From assembly GCA_037833965.1 (NCBI GenBank), contig AP031353.1, positions 870,501-934,500 of the forward strand: DNA of 64,000 nt, in the 5' to 3' direction. This DNA is from Marchantia polymorpha subsp. ruderalis (taxonomy: Eukaryota; Streptophyta; Marchantiopsida; Marchantiales; Marchantiaceae). The notes under the pieces were generated by a model, which searched no databases, was not told where the DNA came from, and saw only the letters and a list, made by a program, of their open reading frames with translations. Of the stretch, positions 59,101 to 64,000 are shown piece by piece. How positions within the stretch are numbered: position 1 is the first letter of the stretch; every line of letters starts with the position of its first letter. A program made the translations under genes and the position numbers.

Positions 59101-60200
59101 GAACTAGAGAGCAGACCTTTGAATGAAGGACGAGTGTGTCAGTCTAGGTGGTGGGGGTGCTACAATATCTAACAAGTCCCAGAAGCAATCACGAAAAGAG
59201 AGGAGTGGAGTGTAGATGCATCATGGGGCCTCTGAAAAGCGAGAGAAGGGGAAAATGAAAAGGGAGAATGGAGGGAGGGGAGAGGCAGTGGAAAAGGGTG
59301 AGGGGTGAAAGAATAAGCCGCAGCCTAAAAGGAGCGAAGATCCCATCGTCCTTTGGAGACAGAATAGAGAGAGAGGCTATAAAAAAATTGGATGGAGAAG
59401 TCAATGGAGATGGGAAGTGCATCAGAAGTCAAAGGGCAGAAGGGCCGAATGCTCGGAGCAGGACAGAAGACAACAGTTCAGGTCCGGTCATGGAAGGAGT
59501 AGTGGGAGCCTCCAACATGTCATGAATGCTTACATTAACTAGTTGTTTGTGGGCAAACCGGAGGTGGTCAGATCTGGAACGGATTTGGCCGGGGGGAGCA
59601 GTGAGTCGAATGGCAGGTACAGGACACAATTCTCCTCCTGGCTCCTCCTGCCTCAAATTCCCAAGGCAGATCTGCAAAAGGGAAAGAGGAGTAGAGAGAA
59701 ATTGACTCTGTCTCTCTCTCTCTGCAGTGAGTGATGGGAAGGAGGACTTTTCCATCACTGCACTAGAGCCGGACGAGCGATTGTGTGCCTGCGATTGAAG
59801 CAATAGCTGTTCCTTTCCTTCTTCTGCTTCCTCCTTGTCTACCTGGTGCCCCGTCCCTCTGCCAGCTACCAGCAGAGCAGCAACAGCAGATGCCCTGTCT
59901 GGCCCATCCTTAAAGATTACCAGCCGCCCTAAGCTTTGTTGTTTTGTCCAAGAGAACCGAAAAAGTAAAGACAGATGCGTTCGTAGTGCGGGAGATTTTA
60001 TTCCTGCCACTCCACACGAGTAAGTGAAATGTTGGAATTGTTCGGTCCTTTCAAGTTTTGGGATTTCATTTGCTGCTCTACGGTCTGTTTTCCTTGCTTC
60101 ATGTGAACAAACGAGGTGCTTGGACTTTTTGGTTCATGAGAAGAGCCAATTAGGATTCCTGCAATTCGTAGATAGTGAGTGTGGGGAGATACACTCCCTC
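56106..60200. other. Gene-free or unrecognised DNA with purine-rich tracts
   Basis: Frames at 56945-57253, 57527-57967 (minus) and 58424-58879 (minus) show no known domain. 59.0-59.5 kb is GA-rich. The minus frame at 59429-60010 begins with GTG and is probably a shadow of the GA-rich run. No gene could be supported. Confidence 0.35.
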
Positions 60201-60828
60201 AGCGGTAGTTGGCGCGACGATAGTATCCGTCGGGCTATCGATGGAGTTGGGCTGTCTATCTGCCGACCTCAGAGAGAAACCCAGATTGGTCTGATTGCTT
60301 GGTGGATCTGTGTCGGGGAGGATTTGGCTGTGGTGTCTACATTTTAGGTGGGGCAGATCATTGTTGACTTTATGTGAGAGGGAGAGGGAGCGAGGCCGAC
60401 CTGGGCGGGTCGTTGATCTTACGGTTTGGTGCTTTCTCTGTGGGGATCTGAAGGGTAGAGTGTGATGAGGCAAGAGCGTTACTTCTAGTGCGGCATGCAA
60501 AGAATTATGGAGAGAGCCTGACGCCGATGCAATGGATGAAAATGAAATGCAGGCCTGTCTCGATGCGAAATTGCGCAAGAGCGAAAATTTGCGCGGGTTG
60601 CTCGCAAACCGATTGATTGATGGAGACGACCGGGGTGGATGTCTACGAGAAGGATGAGTAGTAAAAGGTCTCAGCAGCACCAAATTTCTAGCGAGATTCC
60701 CCTTTCATAGAACCAAAAGGAGGAGGAAGAGCAAGAGGAGAGGGGAGGAGCAGGAGAGGGAGAAAGTTACATCTCCTCTGCCTTCATAGAAGTGCAGTCC
60801 AGCGCACCTCACTGCGTCCATCGCCGCG
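60200..60828 (+). promoter_or_regulatory. Presumed promoter and 5' leader of XYLT
   Basis: GC- and GA-rich DNA runs into the ATG at 60829, ending in a GGAGGAAGAGC-like purine run at 60718-60765. The minus frame at 60150-60683 has no ATG start and is a composition shadow. Confidence 0.4.
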
Positions 60829-63585
60829 ATGGACAAGTGGGTGAAGAGAACAGTATTGATCGTGGTCAGTTTGAATATCTTGCAGCTCTTTGTGTATCCT
60901 CAATTCTGGAGTTGGACTTCTCTGTCTTGGCCCACAGGTTTCAGTGGCGACAAGGCCTCTGTAGATGTGGAGGAACCGCAACTCAAGAGCTGGCCCGCCA
61001 TTCCCTCTCACAGGCCTTGGACTTTGAATAAGGATCTGCAAACTTTTTCGTGTGAGGCCTATTTCGGCAACGGTTACACAGACGTTGTTCCTCTTTTGAA
61101 AGCGCCGAAGAAGTCCAAGAGATTGAACAACACCGATGATCTATCTGGCTCATTCCAATGCAGATACAACCCCACTCTGCGCACTTCTATCTGTGAAGGC
61201 AAGCATGTGGTCATGAATTTGGACAAAATCGAAATGTCCAAGGGTGGGGAGTATTTGGAAAAGGTCATTGGACGTGGTGAGGATGCAGAGCTTCCACAAT
61301 TTTCCACAGGCGCGTTTGAGGTTATGGTAACCCAAGGGTCGCAGATCCCACCAGCCACTCCTTTGTTCGACAACGGACAAGTAGACTCGCTGATGCCACA
61401 AGGCCAAGTCTCCAGACACACGCTGAGGGATTTGTTGAAAACAGTTCGGACGGTAGATGCATCCACTGTTACCTGCGCCAGAGTAAGATACATGTTCCCA
61501 ATATCGAGTAGATTGTAAATTGGCAGTATTTTGTTGCATGGATCCGTTTTTTTGCCTGAATTGCCCTCTCAACTCTCGAACAGCTATTTGTGGATCCAGT
61601 TTCTTGCACGTACCCGTGAATACAATTCGACAGATTGTAAGCATCACCTTCTTCCCATGCCCTGATACCCCGGCTTAGGCTTTACGTCTATCCACGTTTA
61701 GTATTTATGGCTGATTACTTGAGCTCATTAGCCCTGATTTCCAACAGAAGATCAGCACCTGTCATGTCATGGAATCCTGCACGAGAGTGAAGACAGAATT
61801 AGCTTGTAAGGGATCCGTGGGCAAGGTCACTGTAACCTTCACTCCAGATTACCGATCCTTACAGTCTCAGTGATGCAGATTTGTTTTCAAATTCGGAGTC
61901 CATCATCCCGCCGACCAATCGTTAGATCCACTGGAATTGCACAGCTATGAAAGCCTCTGACGACATTCGGAACCTTTCTGTTGAATGTTGTCTAATTCCT
62001 GCTCAATTCCGTCGGTTGCTATTTTTGCTGCTTCATATGTGCTCATAAGTCATTTGCCGACAATCGTTTGGAAACAAGAATACTAATAGGACCCTCATAG
62101 TTAGTGCGAATGCTCCCAACCAGGTTGTGAAGCCACCTGAAGTCACTACAGGTGGGAGTTTCTTGTTCCATATGAGGTTTATATCATCCATTGTTAGTAG
62201 GCTGTTTTAAAGCTAGAGATGGATGATACATTTTTTGAAGCACTGCAATGGTCAGGACTGGAGAATCGACCATTGTTCTGATTGCATCATCTTCTATGTG
62301 TTGTTGCCTGTAACATTCGAGTCGCTTGTGTATGTACTAACGAATACTGTGTCTTCCAATGTATGCAGACCGTCGTCGAACCAACCTTGGTTGTCACTAG
62401 GTTTGAATACGCCAACCTGTTTCACACCTCAACAGATTGGTACAGTGCATACAGCACGGCCCGAGTTGTGGGCCTCAAGAGCCGACCCCATCTCATTTTT
62501 CTGGATGGTCATTGTAAAGTAAGCTCGAATTGTCTACTTGTTGACATAACTTCGTGTACCCTGAATTTGCTTGCTTAGGCACTTTTTGGTGCCGGTAATG
62601 TGAAGGGTCTTCTGCCTCGTGTGTACAAAACTCTTTTTTCTGTTTAGGATTGCATATGTTGGCACCAGATAATCAAACCTCATATTTTATTCCTGTAGCC
62701 CCAGTTTTTAGGATGTGGCAAGTAAAAGACATTAACAAGAAGTTGATGTCTCTCCAAACAATAGTTCAAAATAATGACTTGAGCACTGTGATTTCGTGAA
62801 TGCAGTCACCCATGGACGATGGCTGGGAAGCTATGTATACCACAGTGACCTATGCAAAGCACTTCACCAGCCCTGTGTGTTTCGAACATTTGATCTTCGC
62901 TCCCCTGGGTTATGACGTGCCCCTGTTCAAAAACATTGCCTCAACCCTGAACTGCATGGGAAAACCTGCTGAGGAGTTGGCAAAGAAAGCTGACCCGAAT
63001 AAGACTTCTAGAGTTCGAGAGTTTGGGGAATTTGTTGCAGCAAGTTTTGAACCCGAGGGCACGACGCCTTTGGATGCAGAGGACGCGGATTCTGCGAAAA
63101 TCCCAGAGGTCAGGGTACTTATGGTGAGGCGTGAGGATTATTTGGCTCATCCTCGCCACAGTGGCAAGCCCCAGACTCGTCTCAGCAACGAGTTGGAAGT
63201 TCTTGAGGCTCTGAGGAGTTGGGCGAAGGAAAGGTCTAGCACCTACTTTGAGGACAACCAGTCACTGCTAAATGTGACAGTGATCAACGGAGTGCTTGCA
63301 CACATGACTTTGGACCAACAAATGAAGGCCGTGAGGGGAGCGGATGTTCTCGTTGGAGCTCACGGTGCGGGACTGACGCATCTCGTTTTTGCCAAGCCCA
63401 CAGCTGCAGTTTTGGAAATCTCGTCTCCAACTTACAGGAGGCCCCACTTTCAAACCATGTCATACTGGCAAGGAAGGGACTACCACATCATAAACATGGA
63501 CGGCAGCTACGCAGATACCATCCAGGTTCGGAGGGTTATGGATCAGATACTGAAGGATATTTCTGCGAAGAAGTTATCTTCATAG
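60829..63585 (+). CDS. XYLT: N-glycan beta-1,2-xylosyltransferase (GT61)
   Basis: There are three exons, 60829-61482, 62369-62518 and 62806-63585, all phase 0 with GT-AG ends. They give 527 aa, against 534 in Arabidopsis XYLT. The enzyme moves xylose from UDP-xylose to the core beta-mannose of N-glycans in the medial Golgi. It has type II topology: a short cytosolic tail (MDKWVKR), then a signal anchor at about residues 8-22 (TVLIVVSLNILQLFV), then a stem. Conserved stretches are SCEAYFGNGYTDVVPLL, SICEGKHVVMN, DKIEMSKGGEYLEKVIGR and GAFEV in exon 1. Exon 2 has TRFEYANLFHTSTDWYSAY and HLIFLDGHCK. Exon 3 has RREDYLAHPRH (376-386), NGVLAHM and the GT61 signature GAHGAGLTHLVF (452-463). The ATG sits just before the anchor, so the start is well placed. 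It looks whole. Confidence 0.95.
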
Positions 63586-64000
63586 TCGAGAAAAGAAAAA
63601 TAACAGGTTAATCTGCTCTTCGCTTGCCTGGGTGTAAGCATATCTCTGATTCATTAACGTGGAATTATCGGACTGCTGGAAATCGATAATCCTGTGGTGT
63701 CCAGCCCAGCTGTACTTTCATCTCTCTGATGCCAGTGCAAGGGATTCCAAGGAGATCCTGTTGGAACTTCAATCTCATATAAGTTTTCTTAAAATTTTTG
63801 TTCAAATCTTTTGAGTTGGCCTAGTTGACAAGCAATTACGAACAGGAGCTTCAGGTTCTGTAGACAGGACCTGAATGTGAGTGCCGGAGTCGTATGAGTG
63901 GACTGATGAGACAGCTATATGAAAGGTGACGCATTACTGGTCTGTAGATCAGAGCCAGGTCTCATTAGATTCCTATCAATGAGCTGAGGTTTCACGCATA
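63586..64000 (+). other. XYLT 3' UTR and flank
   Basis: No coding frame. No AATAAA is seen before the window ends, so the poly(A) site is uncertain. Confidence 0.5.

Noticed and set aside
59429-60010. 193-aa minus-strand frame upstream of XYLT
   Set aside because: It starts with GTG, lies antisense to a purine-rich tract and has no domain.
60150-60683. 177-aa minus-strand frame
   Set aside because: It has no ATG start and is a shadow of the GC-rich XYLT leader.
62223-62522. 99-aa frame over XYLT exon 2
   Set aside because: It is a different frame from the conserved TRFEYANLFHTSTDWYSAY exon.
1-64000. CRISPR array, prokaryotic operon, integrated phage or ribosomal DNA
   Set aside because: No regularly spaced repeats, no polycistronic gene packing, no rRNA sequence; the genes are spliced and plant-like.

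Overview
The window is nuclear DNA of a land plant, probably a bryophyte and most likely a liverwort of the Marchantia kind. The recognisable genes are plant-type (a GT61 beta-1,2-xylosyltransferase, a TOM1/DUF1084 membrane protein, a plant-style RAD51B). Introns are GT-AG and mostly 60-400 bp. Gene leaders are long, GC-rich and full of GA or CT runs, while intergenic DNA is strongly AT-rich. The species is an inference; plant origin is much safer. All four genes that could be assigned to a family are on the + strand.

Layout. 1-2.8 kb: GC-rich leader and a 241-aa coiled-coil protein of unknown family. 4.5-7.7 kb: a decayed ankyrin-repeat/Raf-like kinase gene whose exons can still be followed. 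10.0-13.1 kb: a 793-aa low-complexity protein of unknown family, with a poly(A) signal. 13.1-16.5 kb: gene-free. 16.8-17.4 kb: an intronless DUF985 cupin. 18.2-21.2 kb: a complete 11-exon RAD51B. 21.2-38.6 kb: a long AT-rich stretch with no convincing gene. It holds a 0.7-kb long-inverted-repeat element (24.6-25.4 kb), two tandem copies of a second inverted-repeat element (35.0-36.7 kb) and two small GC-rich islands. 38.6-43.4 kb: a GC-rich leader and a complete 11-exon TOM1 homologue. 43.5-60.8 kb: mostly gene-free, with a doubtful minus-strand ORF near 47.5 kb, a 62-bp hAT-type MITE with a perfect 8-bp target duplication at 54.1 kb, GC-rich islands, hairpins and microsatellites. 60.8-63.6 kb: a complete 3-exon N-glycan beta-1,2-xylosyltransferase.

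The genes do not form a pathway: DNA repair (RAD51B), Golgi N-glycan processing (XYLT), a tonoplast-type membrane protein (TOM1) and a cupin simply sit side by side. No CRISPR, operon, phage or other prokaryote-like system was seen. The most interesting items are the three non-autonomous DNA-element types, two of which may share hAT-like ends, the kinase fossil with a lost splice donor and lost catalytic Asp, and two unrecognised proteins. Exon coordinates were placed by hand from splice consensus, reading frame and family similarity.
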